From Bog-105 sp965277855 (GTDB lineage Bacteria; Acidobacteriota; Terriglobia; Bryobacterales; Bryobacteraceae), in assembly GCA_965277855.1 (NCBI GenBank), contig OZ255847.1, positions 1,798,001 to 1,862,000 of the forward strand: DNA of 64,000 nucleotides. Direction: 5' to 3'. A model generated the notes under the pieces. That model was not told where the DNA came from and searched no databases. It saw only the letters and a list, made by a program, of their open reading frames with translations. Position 1 is the first letter of the stretch. Each line of letters begins with the position of its first letter. A program made the translations under genes and the position numbers. Positions 44,131 to 53,093 of the stretch are shown piece after piece.

Positions 44131-45174
44131 ATGAAGGCCCTGCTGCTCTCCGAATATAGTCACTTGGACGTAGTCGATCTCCCCATGCCGCGCCCCGGTC
44201 CGGGCGATGTTCTTATCAAGGTGGAAGCCTGCGGCATCTGCGGCAGCGACGTGCACGGCTACGATGGTTCGTCGGGACGGCGCATCCCGCCGCTTGTCAT
44301 GGGGCACGAAGCCTCCGGTACTGTCGCAGCGGCCGGCAGCGAAGTCAAAGACCTGCAGCCGGGCGATCACGTGACCTTCGATTCCACTGTCTATTGCGGC
44401 GCCTGCGAGTTCTGTCGCAAAGGCGAAATGAACCTGTGCGACCACCGCGAAGTGCTGGGCGTTTCCACTCCTGACTTCCGCCGCCAGGGCGCTTTCGCCG
44501 AGTACGTTGTCGTTCCGCGGCGCATCGTGCACGGCCTGCCCGCCACACTCAGCTTTAGTGAAGCCGCCATGGTCGAGCCCTTGTCCGTTGCCGTGCATGC
44601 CGTTCGCCTGTCGGAGTTGCCGGAACAGGGCAGCGCCCTGGTGGTGGGCGCCGGCATGATTGGTCTCCTGGTTGTGCAGGCCCTCCGTGAGGCGGGCTGC
44701 TCGACCGTAATCGTCAGCGACATCGACGATGGCCGCCTGCAACTTGCTTCGGAACTCGGCGCAACCCTGACCATCAACGCGAAGTCGGCCGACGTGCCGG
44801 CTGAGGTTAAGCGGCACACGGGCGGCTTCGGAGTCGATGTTGCCCTCGAGGCGGTCGGCAGTACGCCCACTATCCGTTCCGCTATTGAAAGCGTGCGCAA
44901 GGGCGGAACCGTGACCCTGATCGGCAACATCGCGCCCACCGTCGAACTGCCTCTCCAGATAGTCGTCGGTCGTCAAATACGCCTGCAGGGCACGGCCGCG
45001 TCGTCGGGCGAATATCCGCATTGCATCGACCTGTTAGCGAAAGGCAAGATCGATCTCAAACCGCTGATCAGTATGGTCGCGCCGCTCGATGAAGGAGCGA
45101 ACTGGTTTTCGCGCCTGCACGCCCGTGAGGCCAATCTCATGAAGGTCATCCTCGCTCCGGGACAGCCGGCGTGA
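44131..45174 (+). CDS. Zinc-dependent alcohol/polyol dehydrogenase (MDR family)
   Basis: 347 residues. Catalytic zinc ligands are in CGICGSDVHG and GHEASG, with Glu in MVEPLSVAVHA. The structural zinc Cys set is YCGACEFCRKGEMNLC. The NAD-binding motif is VVGAGMIGLLVVQ. It resembles sorbitol, threonine or galactitol dehydrogenases, and the substrate is probably a sugar alcohol or sugar acid. Its TGA overlaps the next start as GTGA (45171-45174), so it is coupled to the SDR gene, suggesting consecutive oxidation steps. Confidence 0.92.
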   Translation: MKALLLSEYSHLDVVDLPMPRPGPGDVLIKVEACGICGSDVHGYDGSSGRRIPPLVMGHEASGTVAAAGSEVKDLQPGDHVTFDSTVYCGACEFCRKGEMNLCDHREVLGVSTPDFRRQGAFAEYVVVPRRIVHGLPATLSFSEAAMVEPLSVAVHAVRLSELPEQGSALVVGAGMIGLLVVQALREAGCSTVIVSDIDDGRLQLASELGATLTINAKSADVPAEVKRHTGGFGVDVALEAVGSTPTIRSAIESVRKGGTVTLIGNIAPTVELPLQIVVGRQIRLQGTAASSGEYPHCIDLLAKGKIDLKPLISMVAPLDEGANWFSRLHAREANLMKVILAPGQPA

Positions 45175-45965
45175 ACGATCTTTTCGATCTGACCGGACAA
45201 GTCGCCATAGTGACCGGCACCAGCCGTGGACTAGGCCAGTATTTCGCTCGCGCTCTGGCCCGCTCCGGCGCTGACCTGGTGCTTACCAGCCGTCATCATG
45301 AGACTCTTCAACCTTTCGAAGAAGAGATTAAAAAGCTCGGCCGGAAAACCATTTCTCTGGATCTCGACGTCACCAACCAGGCCAGCATCGAGCAAATGGT
45401 AGCCGCCGCGCAGGAAGCGTTCGGCAAGATCGACATCCTGGTAAACAACGCCGGCATGAATATCCGTAAGCTGGCCCTGGAAGTTGAATGGGACGACTGG
45501 AATAAGATCCTCGACACGAATCTTCGCGGCAGTTTCTTTGTCGCCCAGGCGGTGGCGAAACGCATGGTCCCACGAGGCTACGGCCGCATCATCAACATCG
45601 GCTCCGTTACCAGCGTTGCTGGTTATGCCGGGCTCGGGCCGTATGGCGCGAGTCGTGGCGGCGTCCGTCAACTGACCATGAGCCTGGCCGACGACTGGGG
45701 ACCATACGGCATCACGGTGAATTGCCTCGCACCCGGCTGGTTCCGCACCGAGCAGAACAAAGTGATGTACGAAGACAAAGAATGGGTCGCATATTTGAGC
45801 GATCGCATCCCAGTAAAGCGTCCCGGCCAGCCCAACGACCTCGATTCAGCCGTCGTCTTCCTGGCCGCGGAATCGAGCAGATACATTACCGGGCAGACGT
45901 TGTTAGTAGACGGCGGCATCTCCACCGGCGCGGTGCGCGCCCTGCCCGCTAAACCTAAAACTTAG
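45171..45965 (+). CDS. Short-chain dehydrogenase/reductase lacking the catalytic lysine
   Basis: 264 residues similar to gluconate 5-dehydrogenase or 2-deoxygluconate dehydrogenase type SDRs. The Rossmann motif is VTGTSRGLGQYFAR, then LVNNAGMNIRK. Catalytic Ser145 (NIGSVTS) and Tyr158 (YGASRGG) are 13 apart as usual. The residue that should be Lys in YxxxK is Arg162 (CGT at 45654-45656). The C-terminal GQTLLVDGG is intact. The missing lysine may reduce or change activity. GTG 45171 overlaps the alcohol dehydrogenase stop. The pair could interconvert keto and hydroxy sugar acids. Confidence 0.9.
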   Translation: MNDLFDLTGQVAIVTGTSRGLGQYFARALARSGADLVLTSRHHETLQPFEEEIKKLGRKTISLDLDVTNQASIEQMVAAAQEAFGKIDILVNNAGMNIRKLALEVEWDDWNKILDTNLRGSFFVAQAVAKRMVPRGYGRIINIGSVTSVAGYAGLGPYGASRGGVRQLTMSLADDWGPYGITVNCLAPGWFRTEQNKVMYEDKEWVAYLSDRIPVKRPGQPNDLDSAVVFLAAESSRYITGQTLLVDGGISTGAVRALPAKPKT

Positions 45966-46295
45966 TAATTCGCCTTGACGCTCATCGTCGCAAAATTCAA
46001 GAAACCGAAACAGGGTGGAGTGCTTACAGCAGCTTGCGGAGCCACGACCGTGAGGGAGTGCCCATGGTTCGGCGGCCCGCAGAATCGGATGAAAGTCGCC
46101 CCTCTGTCCAACCGCAATCTAGTCATTACACGCGAACGCCGAAACCGAGCCGCGACCGCGAGGAAGCGATGCGGTATGCCCAGTCTCTAGTAACCGTCCG
46201 TGACCTTCAACAGAGCATTGCTATTTTGCAACGAGAAGCAGCTAGCCCGACTGGAGTTCGCTCAATTTGCCAAGGTAAATTCCGAAACAGAGCAC
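45966..46295. repeat. Gap with a diverged direct repeat and no gene
   Basis: 330 bases between convergent genes. The segments 46038-46060 and 46146-46168 match at 18 of 23 positions (GAGCC-CGACCG-GAGG pattern). Frames across the region lack resemblance to proteins. No terminator is clear. Confidence 0.45.
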
Positions 46296-47567
46296 TTAAC
46301 CTCGGCGAGGTTCGGGCACCGGCTCAATCCGTCCCAACATAAACAGATATCCGCAAATGCCCAGCGCCAGAATGATCGCCGCCACCGCAAACGCGCGCGA
46401 GTACAGGTTTTGCGTGCCGATGAAGTAGGCCGTCGAAATCGGCGCAACCACCGACGAAATCTGGTTGCTGAAGTTCACGATGCCGCCGATCTTACCCACG
46501 CTGTCTCGCGGCGCAATCAACGAGGGCAGCGACCAGCCCACCGGCGCCGCCGCTGACAATCCACCCAGCGACAAGCTGATCCAGATAGTCGCAACTATAG
46601 CGTTCTGCGTGAACATCACACCCGCCAGCGCCAGCCCCAGCACAGTGCCCCCGATCAAGATCGTTTTCCGCACGTTGTTCTGGTCGTGTCCACGGCGGAT
46701 CAGACTGTCCACTAGCCAGCCGCCCACCAGCAAATCGGTCAAGGTCGCAAACAGCCACGGCACGCTGGTAAATAGAACGGAGTGCTGCAGATTCATATGC
46801 AGCGCCGAAAAATAGCTTGGCAGCCAGAACAGGAAGAGGTAAAAGCAGTAATTGTAAGCGCCAAACCCAATCGCCAGACCCAGCACCTTCTTCTGCGAAA
46901 GCAGGTAAGCGAGCGAGGCCGGCTGCGGATGCGCGGCATGCCCATGCTGCTCCGGATTTCCTTCCTGTATATAGTCCAGTTCCTCGCCGGTGAGGCCCGT
47001 ATCGTCCTGCGGATCTTTATAAATGAAATAGAACGCGATGAAATACAGGAAGCTCACTAGGCCCGTAATAGCGAAACTGAAGCGCCAGCCAAAATGAATG
47101 AGCAGCAAACCGAGAAAGGGAACACCAATGCCGGAAGCGAACTTCGCTGCCGCGTCGAAAATGGCAGTTGCCAGGCTGCGCTCGTGCCCGGGAAACCAAT
47201 AGCCAATCGCTTTCGCATTGGAAGGAAAGGTCGGCGCTTCACCCACACCCAGCAGCAGCCGTGCGCCGAAGAAAGCAGCGACACTCGACGCAGCGGCCGC
47301 CGCAAACGACGCCACGCTCCAGATAAATGCACTGATGCGCCCAATCAGCCGGACGCCAAAACGGTCGAGCAGCGATCCTACCGGCAGTTGCAAAGCGGCG
47401 TACGTCCAGCCATACGCACCAAGCAAATATCCGTAACCTTCGTTAGAAAGGCCAAACTCACGGTGCAATGCATCGTGCGCTACGGAGAGATTTACGCGGT
47501 CGAAATAATTGACCAGCACACCGATGCCCAGCAGTATGGCGATGCGCCACCGTCGCTTGTGCGGCAT
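46296..47567 (-). CDS. MFS transporter, anion:cation symporter (hexuronate-type) family
   Basis: 423 residues with about 12 membrane helices. ACS-family features: LVNYFDRVNLSVA in helix 1, GAYGWTYAALQLPVGSLLDRFG between helices 2 and 3, GVGEAPTFPSNAKAIGYWFP in helix 4, and APVGWSLPSLIAPRDSVGKI in the second half. This family includes ExuT-like hexuronate and galactonate importers; a sugar acid is a likely substrate, fitting the dehydrogenase pair next to it. The 5-base gap from the GyrI-like gene suggests they are cotranscribed. Confidence 0.9.
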   Translation of the reverse strand: MPHKRRWRIAILLGIGVLVNYFDRVNLSVAHDALHREFGLSNEGYGYLLGAYGWTYAALQLPVGSLLDRFGVRLIGRISAFIWSVASFAAAAASSVAAFFGARLLLGVGEAPTFPSNAKAIGYWFPGHERSLATAIFDAAAKFASGIGVPFLGLLLIHFGWRFSFAITGLVSFLYFIAFYFIYKDPQDDTGLTGEELDYIQEGNPEQHGHAAHPQPASLAYLLSQKKVLGLAIGFGAYNYCFYLFLFWLPSYFSALHMNLQHSVLFTSVPWLFATLTDLLVGGWLVDSLIRRGHDQNNVRKTILIGGTVLGLALAGVMFTQNAIVATIWISLSLGGLSAAAPVGWSLPSLIAPRDSVGKIGGIVNFSNQISSVVAPISTAYFIGTQNLYSRAFAVAAIILALGICGYLFMLGRIEPVPEPRRG

Positions 47568-47572
47568 CGGTC

Positions 47573-48124
47573 TTAACGCTTCAATCCTATATAGACATCA
47601 ACTCTGCCACCTGGATCGTTGTTTTCATCGATGCCGTGGTGCACTTCGAAATCGGTCTTATAAGCTCGATCGATCTGATGCGCTTCTTCCAGCGACCAGA
47701 TGTGTTGCCAGAGCTTCAATACGACGTTGATGGCCGGCGAGCCCGCGCCCGTAAACATCGCATATTCGCCCGCCGGCACTTCGCGTTTTACCAGCCCGCG
47801 CGGCGCACGGGTTCCGGGCGTGACTTCTGCGCCGAGAAAGTAAGTGTAAGGACCGTGATAATCACTTTTATAATTTGTATAGAGGGCGTACGTGTTCGGA
47901 CCAATGCGATTCGGCAGCTTGCGCAAAACACCATCCTTCCTGACCCGGGCCACGATCCCCGCGATGCAGCCTTTCGATTGCAGTTCCAGCTCATTCGAGG
48001 TCCGGCACTCGATCCCGATCACCGTGAACTTGTCCTTGTGAACCGTTTGAAACTCAGTTTGATCGGCCATCAGAATTGCACCCATAGCAACGATAGAAAG
48101 GGACGTGCAACGTGCCAGCTTCAT
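47573..48124 (-). CDS. Exported GyrI-like / effector-binding domain protein
   Basis: 183 residues. A hydrophobic N-terminus (SLSIVAMGAILMA) looks like a signal peptide. The rest resembles the AraC effector-binding/GyrI-like fold: FTVIGIECRTSNE, YALYTNYKSDYHGPYTYFLG, VKREVPAGEYAMFTG, then LWQHIWSLEE and KTDFEVH. Such domains bind small molecules; here it stands alone without a DNA-binding part. The role is unknown. It lies just upstream of the MFS gene on the same strand. Confidence 0.75.
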   Translation of the reverse strand: MKLARCTSLSIVAMGAILMADQTEFQTVHKDKFTVIGIECRTSNELELQSKGCIAGIVARVRKDGVLRKLPNRIGPNTYALYTNYKSDYHGPYTYFLGAEVTPGTRAPRGLVKREVPAGEYAMFTGAGSPAINVVLKLWQHIWSLEEAHQIDRAYKTDFEVHHGIDENNDPGGRVDVYIGLKR

Positions 48125-48155
48125 GTGCGCCCGACCATTCTATCCATCGCTGAGT

Positions 48156-48995
48156 TTACTCGTCGTTTTTAGAAAGCTGCTTGCTGGTTTCGATATTGAC
48201 AGGCAACTGGCGGCGTCTCGTGGCATCTCCTAGGGACTCGACTGCCAGCCTTACGCTGACGGGTAAACGGGTGAGAATGCCGGTAGCCAATCTATAGCGC
48301 CAGCCCGGAATTACAAACAACTTCCGTTTGCGCAAACCGTCGATTGAAGCATCCACCACCTCTTCGGCCGTCAGCCACCAGCCTGGGCCCATAGGTCTTT
48401 GCCGGTCTCCCCCCATCGCCTCGTGAAATTCGGAGTAAGTAAAGCCGGGGCACAAGGCCTGCACAACAACGTTCGAATGCACCGCCCGCAATTCGAGATA
48501 CAAACCTTCAGTAAATGCCGCCATCCAGGCTTTCGTCGCCGAGTAACTGGTCGTTCCGGGACTCCGCACAAAAGACGACACCGACGCCACATTGACGATA
48601 CCGCCGAAATCGCCGGGCACCATGCTGCGCAGAGCTGCGTGTGAAAGACGCACGGTAGCCATTACGTGAAGCTGGTGCATTTTTTTCTGGCCGGCCACGT
48701 CCGCCTCCCAGAAACGTCCTCTGGTTCCGAAACCAGCATTATTCACCAGCAGCGCCAGACGTTCCTCGCCTGCTAATTTCTCCGCGACTTTGTTCAGATC
48801 CGCGTCGTTCGTCAGGTCCGCTTGCAGGATCTCCGTTTTGGTATCGAATTTATTAGCAAATTCGTCAGCCAAGGTTTGCAGCCGGTCTCGGCGTCTGGCA
48901 ATCAGCAGTAGATCATGCCCAGGCGCCAGCTTCCGTGCAAAAGCCTCCCCAATACCGCTCGAAGCGCCCGTGATTGCAACCACTGTCTTATCCAT
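48156..48995 (-). CDS. Short-chain dehydrogenase/reductase, DltE-like type
   Basis: 279 residues, predicted NADP-dependent oxidoreductase. The nucleotide motif is AITGASSGIGEAFARKL, with RRRDRL after strand 2 suggesting NADP. The catalytic set is LVNNAGFGTRG, NVASVSSFV and SYSATKAWM (YxxxK intact). The C-terminal extension (RLPVSVRLAVESLG) may contact a membrane. The substrate is unknown. It follows a small hypothetical gene by 33 bases on the same strand. Confidence 0.9.
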   Translation of the reverse strand: MDKTVVAITGASSGIGEAFARKLAPGHDLLLIARRRDRLQTLADEFANKFDTKTEILQADLTNDADLNKVAEKLAGEERLALLVNNAGFGTRGRFWEADVAGQKKMHQLHVMATVRLSHAALRSMVPGDFGGIVNVASVSSFVRSPGTTSYSATKAWMAAFTEGLYLELRAVHSNVVVQALCPGFTYSEFHEAMGGDRQRPMGPGWWLTAEEVVDASIDGLRKRKLFVIPGWRYRLATGILTRLPVSVRLAVESLGDATRRRQLPVNIETSKQLSKNDE

Positions 48996-49028
48996 CTCTA
49001 ACAGTGTGCACCCGGGCCATTGGAAGCT

Positions 49029-49400
49029 TTACACCAACACCTCTTCAAACACTTCTTGTTCAACCACCTGCGCGGTCTCCGGTGCGGGATAGCGTATGCG
49101 CCGGAATTCAGAGTAAATGCCTGCTGCGGTTTCGAGCAGGCAACCGCGGAGCTCTCCGGCAACCGGAGCCGCTACAGCGAGCGGGCGCTCGGAACTGATC
49201 CCGCTGGGGCAGATTTGATACACACAACCACGCGCCAGCTTGCCCGCCTCGACCTGCCGGCGAATACTTTGTTCCAACTCTTCGATGGAACCTGCTTCGT
49301 GAGCCATACTGCCGCCGACGTGCAGCACAATGGTGCCGCTCGCGGTCGCACCATCGCGGTCCCCGCTTTCGTGTACGCGAACCTTGTATTTACGTTTCAT
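49029..49400 (-). CDS. Hypothetical protein
   Basis: 123 residues, not recognised. The N-terminus (KRKYKVRVHESGDRDG) is basic, then GTIVLHVGGSMAHEAGSIEE, a helix (LEQSIRRQVEAGKLARG), and a C-terminal part rich in Ala, Glu and Val. ATG 49400 follows a GAGG at good distance; TTG 49412 is less likely. There is no signal peptide or membrane segment. Probably in one operon with the downstream SDR. Confidence 0.65.
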   Translation of the reverse strand: MKRKYKVRVHESGDRDGATASGTIVLHVGGSMAHEAGSIEELEQSIRRQVEAGKLARGCVYQICPSGISSERPLAVAAPVAGELRGCLLETAAGIYSEFRRIRYPAPETAQVVEQEVFEEVLV

Positions 49401-49576
49401 ACTCTGCCTCAATGAAGCTATCGACCGTTCTTTGCAGGAACTTTAGGATGGAGGTCATGCTCGAATCGGTCCGGCCCAATCAGCTTTGCATCCTGCAGAC
49501 GTTGGGATTGAATGATCTCCGACCTAAAGAGGATGAACTACGCCTACGTTTTCTTCCTGCAACGCACCGCCCTGTT

Positions 49577-50138
49577 TCATGCCCCCCGAGCTGCACGATC
49601 CTCACTGCTTCGGTTCGGGGCTTTGATTCCGCACAACACCTGCTCCACTACCCGGTCGGCATACTCCCGCTTCAGCGGTGGAAATCCCAGAAGCAGCCGA
49701 TAGCAGGGAGGACCAAACAAACTATCGACGGCGAGTTCCGCGTCGGTGCCCGGCAGAAATTCGCCAGTCGCTTTGCCGCGCTCAATGTCGGCTGCCCGTG
49801 CGAATGCGCCGCTTCGAGATGTGTTCGTGGAGGTCCTCAATAAGCTTAGAATCACTTTGCGTTTCGCCTATCAGGTCGGCCATCACTTTGCCGAAAAGGC
49901 CGTTAAAGTCCACGACCAAGCGATGCAGCTTGGTACGCAGCGCCTCTTCTACGGTTTTCGCGGAGGAACTTACAAGCTTGCCGACGAGCCGCTCGTTGAA
50001 CATAGCCATGATCAGCGCGGCCTTAGATGGCCAGCATTTGTAGAGCGTCGGCTTTCCGACCTTCGCCCGTTTTGCGACAGTCTCCATGGTCAGATCCCGA
50101 GAGGAGGTCTCCTGTAGCAGATCGTTGACGGCATCCAT
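49577..50138 (-). pseudogene. TetR-family regulator broken by a frameshift near 49806-49812
   Basis: The N-terminal helix-turn-helix is intact (METVAKRAKVGKPTLYKCWP), but after HEHISKRR the frame shifts. The C-terminal ligand-binding part continues in another frame as AFARAADIERGKATGE, then LAVDSLFGPPCYRLLLGF and EYADRVVEQVLCGIKAP. One extra base (or two missing) near 49806-49812 explains it. The usual N-terminus (RPIGRPPSHAAFSQAAI) precedes ATG 50138 in frame, but its start position holds ATA at 50196-50198. The protein is probably non-functional. Divergent from the hydrolase, with an intact operator between. Confidence 0.8.
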
Positions 50139-50270
50139 AATCGCGGCCTGGGAGAAAGCTGCGTGACTGGGCGGTCGGCCGATCGGACGAGAACCTATGG
50201 GAGGCTTGGGAAAGCCTCAAATTTAGTGAAACGTCGTTCGTAACTGACGCACTCTAACGCGCATATTTAC

Positions 50271-50285
50271 TTTACGTATCGTAAA
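50271..50285. promoter_or_regulatory. TetR-type operator
   Basis: TTTACGTATCGTAAA, perfect 6-base arms with a 3-base centre, lies in the divergent gap between the broken tetR and the hydrolase gene, 28 bases before the hydrolase start. This is typical placement for a TetR repressor site. It remains intact although the regulator is frameshifted. Confidence 0.6.
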
Positions 50286-50312
50286 CTAAGCCCGCGCGGA
50301 AGGATGAGCAAA

Positions 50313-51308
50313 ATGCATTCCCAGGAACCGGCAACGGCGGCAGTGATATTCCACACGGCCACGGCTAACGACAAAGCCGCTATGGCTGCAATGCGTGCGG
50401 CAATCGAGCCGAACAAGGGCAAACTGCGGGGAGCGGCAGCGCGCGGACCCTATGACGACATCATGAATCGGATAGCCGCCCCGGATAAAGTCTCTTATGA
50501 AGAGGACACGATTGGCGGCATTTCCGGCTGGTGGTGTCGTCCAGAGGACGCCCGATCGGGTTCAGTCATTTGTCATTTCCATGGCGGCTGGTTCAATTTC
50601 GGTTCAGCGAAAGCATTCCGTCATCTTGTCGGGCATATCGCGGGGCAGGCTGGTGTAGTCGCTTTTATTCCCGATTATCGTTTAGCACCCGAGCACCCGT
50701 TTCCTGCCGCAATCAAGGATGCGGAGAGCGCTTACGGAGGTCTCCAACAAGCTGGCTTCGAGAGGATTGCGGTAACAGGGGACTCAGCCGGAGGGGGCCT
50801 TGCACTCCTGCTGTTACCGCGCCTGCGGGAACAACAAAGACTTGGCTCTGCAGGACGTCCCGTTGGTGCGGTCGCGCTTTCTCCTGTAACAGATCTTGCC
50901 TTAACCGGCGAGACCTGGGCGACCCGAGCCTCTGTTGACCCGTATTTCACCAAGACCCAGGTGTCAGCGATGGTGGCGGATTACCTGGGCGAAGTCGACC
51001 CGCGAAACGCAGCAGCCTCACCTCTGTACGGTGATCTTCGCGGTCTTCCGCCCGTGCAAGTGCATGTGGGGAACGATGAGGTTCTTCTGGACGACTCGCA
51101 GCGATATGTAAAGCGGGCCGTCGAGGCTGGCGTTGACGCGACGCTGGATGTGTGGGAATGCATGGTGCACGGCTTCCTCTCCGGTGTCGGCAAACTCGCC
51201 GCCTCGAACGAGGCGCTCAGGGCCATTGGAGCATTTCTCAAGGATCGCTTTGCTGGGGTCGCAGTCGGGAACATACAACCGTTGAAAGGATCGCATAGAC
51301 GTCCGTAA
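50313..51308 (+). CDS. Alpha/beta hydrolase, hormone-sensitive lipase family
   Basis: 331 residues. HSL-type esterase motifs: the oxyanion hole CHFHGGWFNFGSA, the nucleophile elbow TGDSAGGGLAL (Ser), catalytic Asp in EVLLDDSQRY, and His in CMVHGFLSG. It would hydrolyse short esters, possibly a xenobiotic. ATG 50313 has GGAAGG at 50298-50303 at good spacing; ATG 50304 abuts that site. It is the only intact gene in a decaying block and sits behind a TetR operator whose repressor gene is broken. Confidence 0.9.
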   Translation: MHSQEPATAAVIFHTATANDKAAMAAMRAAIEPNKGKLRGAAARGPYDDIMNRIAAPDKVSYEEDTIGGISGWWCRPEDARSGSVICHFHGGWFNFGSAKAFRHLVGHIAGQAGVVAFIPDYRLAPEHPFPAAIKDAESAYGGLQQAGFERIAVTGDSAGGGLALLLLPRLREQQRLGSAGRPVGAVALSPVTDLALTGETWATRASVDPYFTKTQVSAMVADYLGEVDPRNAAASPLYGDLRGLPPVQVHVGNDEVLLDDSQRYVKRAVEAGVDATLDVWECMVHGFLSGVGKLAASNEALRAIGAFLKDRFAGVAVGNIQPLKGSHRRP

Positions 51309-51650
51309 CGACACTATTTTGATCACGGGTAGCAGTTCGGAGATAGGGCGCGGAGTCGCTGCAACTTTTCACCAACTGCGAAATCGCGTGATTCTTGCCG
51401 GCCGGGACATGGATGCCGTCAAGGCCTTCACCGAAGGCTAATCCGGGCATGGAGGCCGTGACGCTGGATCTTCAGCTCCCAAGACCCCAAGGCGATGCCA
51501 CTTGCCGAGTTTCTCGATGAGGTCATGAGCATTCTCCAATTAGAACCGGATGTGCAGGAAGTTGTGGTCGAGCGTTGTAAGCCGATCCGTTTTGCGCTGG
51601 AACGGGGCACACTCGAACAGGTGTTCGCAACTCTTAACCAGAGAGCCTGA
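51295..51650 (+). pseudogene. Remnant of a DltE-like short-chain dehydrogenase
   Basis: The first 40 or so residues read NDTILITGSSSEIGRGVAAT and AGRDMDAVKAF. The frame then shifts at about 51438 to NPGMEAVTLDLQ. About 170 residues are missing before the C-terminal part (MPLAEFLDEVMSI, VVVERCKPIRFALERG, VFATLNQRA) resumes. The expected start is ATA at 51295 behind an AAAGGA, overlapping the hydrolase end. The catalytic Tyr and Lys are lost. Confidence 0.75.
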
Positions 51651-51653
51651 ACG

Positions 51654-52629
51654 ATGCCGACCATGAAAGCTGCAGTGCCCGTGAATCCGGCGGTCCGAGA
51701 AACCTGAAGGTGGAGAGCGTACCCGTCCCGCCTGTCTCTGCAGGCGAGGTGTTGATCCGCATAAAGGCTTTCGGGCTGAACCGCTCGGAGATGTTTACCC
51801 GCCAGGGTCATTCGCCGGACGTGAAGTTGCCGCGCATCTTGGGCCTTGAGGCTGTTGGAACTGTGGAGCAGTCCCCGGGCGGAGAGTTCAGCAAAGGAGA
51901 AGTCGTCGTCACTGCCGTGGTGGCATGGAGAGGCAGTTTGACGGCGGCTATGCGGACTACACGGTCGTTCCCGCCGATCAGGTTCTGGCGGTGAAGACTG
52001 ATTTATCGTGGGAGGTCTTGGGCGCCCTTCCAGAGATGCTTCAGACTGCTTGGGGCTCGCTTGAGAGTTCTTTGGAATTGAAATCCAGTGAGTGTCTTCT
52101 CATCCGCGGCGGGACCAGTTCGATCGGTCTCGCTGTCTTGGCCCTTGCTCGTGACATGGGAGCGACTGTCTTTACAACAACACGTTAATCCCGAGCGTGT
52201 GGAGTTCTTGCGAGACCTTGGCGCAAGCCAGGTCTTCGTCGATAACGGAACGATACAGGACAAGGTGAAAACCGTCGCAGTCAATGGAGTCGACAAGCTC
52301 TTGGAGCTTGTGGGAAGGACGACGCTGCTGGACTCCCTATGCTGTGTGCGCAGGAAAGGCGTTGTGTGCGTGACGGGCATCATCGGTAATGAGTGGGCCC
52401 TTCGCGATTTCAATCCCTCTACGGCCATACATCTGGCGTTCGCCTGACTACCTACGGAGGAACGTCTCAGGATCTCCTCAGCATGCCATTCGAGGAGCTT
52501 GCGAAGCGCATCAAGGCAGGGGCGCTCAGGATTCCACTCGCAAGAACCTTCCGTTTAAGCGAGATTGTTGAAGCCCATCGCTACATGGAGCAAAACCAGG
52601 CGCTCGGGAAGATTGTTGTGCTTCCTTGA
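51654..52629 (+). pseudogene. Quinone oxidoreductase (MDR family) with several frameshifts
   Basis: The whole gene can be followed but in changing frames: MKAAV, then GGPRNLKVESVPVPP and RILGLEAVGTVEQSPGG. After a shift near 51920 it reads RQFDGGYADYTVVPADQVLA to LLIRGGTSSIGLAVLALARD. After a shift near 52187 it reads NPERVEFLRDLGASQVFVD to CVTGIIGNEW. After a shift near 52435 it reads TSQDLLSMPFEELAKRIKAG and ends LGKIVVLP. At least four frameshifts make it non-functional. It follows the SDR remnant and was probably in the same operon as the hydrolase. Confidence 0.85.
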
Positions 52630-52748
52630 ACACCAGCGCTGCAACGCGTAGCGGACTCCATCGAGGTGACTAAACTGCTGAGAAGTTTCATCCGTGGCCT
52701 CGAAATGGGCCGCTAACCCGTAAAGGCAAGAACTGACTGGAGTAACCC

Positions 52749-52836
52749 ATGACGACCTTAAAAGGCGTGTTCAGAAACTAGAAGACGAAGCAGCGATTCG
52801 CGACCTTGCTGGTCGGCGAACCTTTCGCGGTCAACT
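52749..52836 (+). pseudogene. N-terminal remnant of a SnoaL/NTF2-like protein
   Basis: ATG 52749 reads MTTLKGVFRN then stops. In the neighbouring frame the sequence is DDLKRRVQKLEDEAAIRDLAG, matching the start of SnoaL-like proteins. One base is missing early in the gene. The rest cannot be followed. Only a weak hint of the block's last gene. Confidence 0.5.
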
Positions 52837-53093
52837 GTAAGCATACCGGTGAAATTGATGCGCTCCTTCACAACCTGCGAGATGGCAAAGACTTCTTCGT
52901 ACAGTTTGTACCTGGATACAGAACCGTTTACCGGGAAAGCTGTTGCCCTGAAAGCTGACATCAGCTTCACCTGACGATTCCGCACGTGGGTCTTTTCTGG
53001 TGGCGATGAGCAAGCCTCTTGCCTTCTCGCCCGCCACCTACCGACGCCTGAACTCGCCTGACTTTCGAAGTTAGCTGGCTTTAGTAACTCCGC
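52837..53093. other. Decayed sequence without a recognisable gene
   Basis: About 260 bases between the SnoaL remnant and abfA. Short frames such as LHNLRDGKDFFVQFVPGYRT are protein-like but have no assignable family, so this is probably further gene remnant. Confidence 0.35.

Noticed and set aside
46034..46342. Frame in the gap before the MFS gene
   Set aside because: It overlaps the 3' end of the MFS gene and the direct repeat, with shuffled-looking composition.
49412..49843. Plus-strand frame opposite the broken tetR
   Set aside because: It is the complement of the TetR C-terminal coding sequence, which explains its openness.
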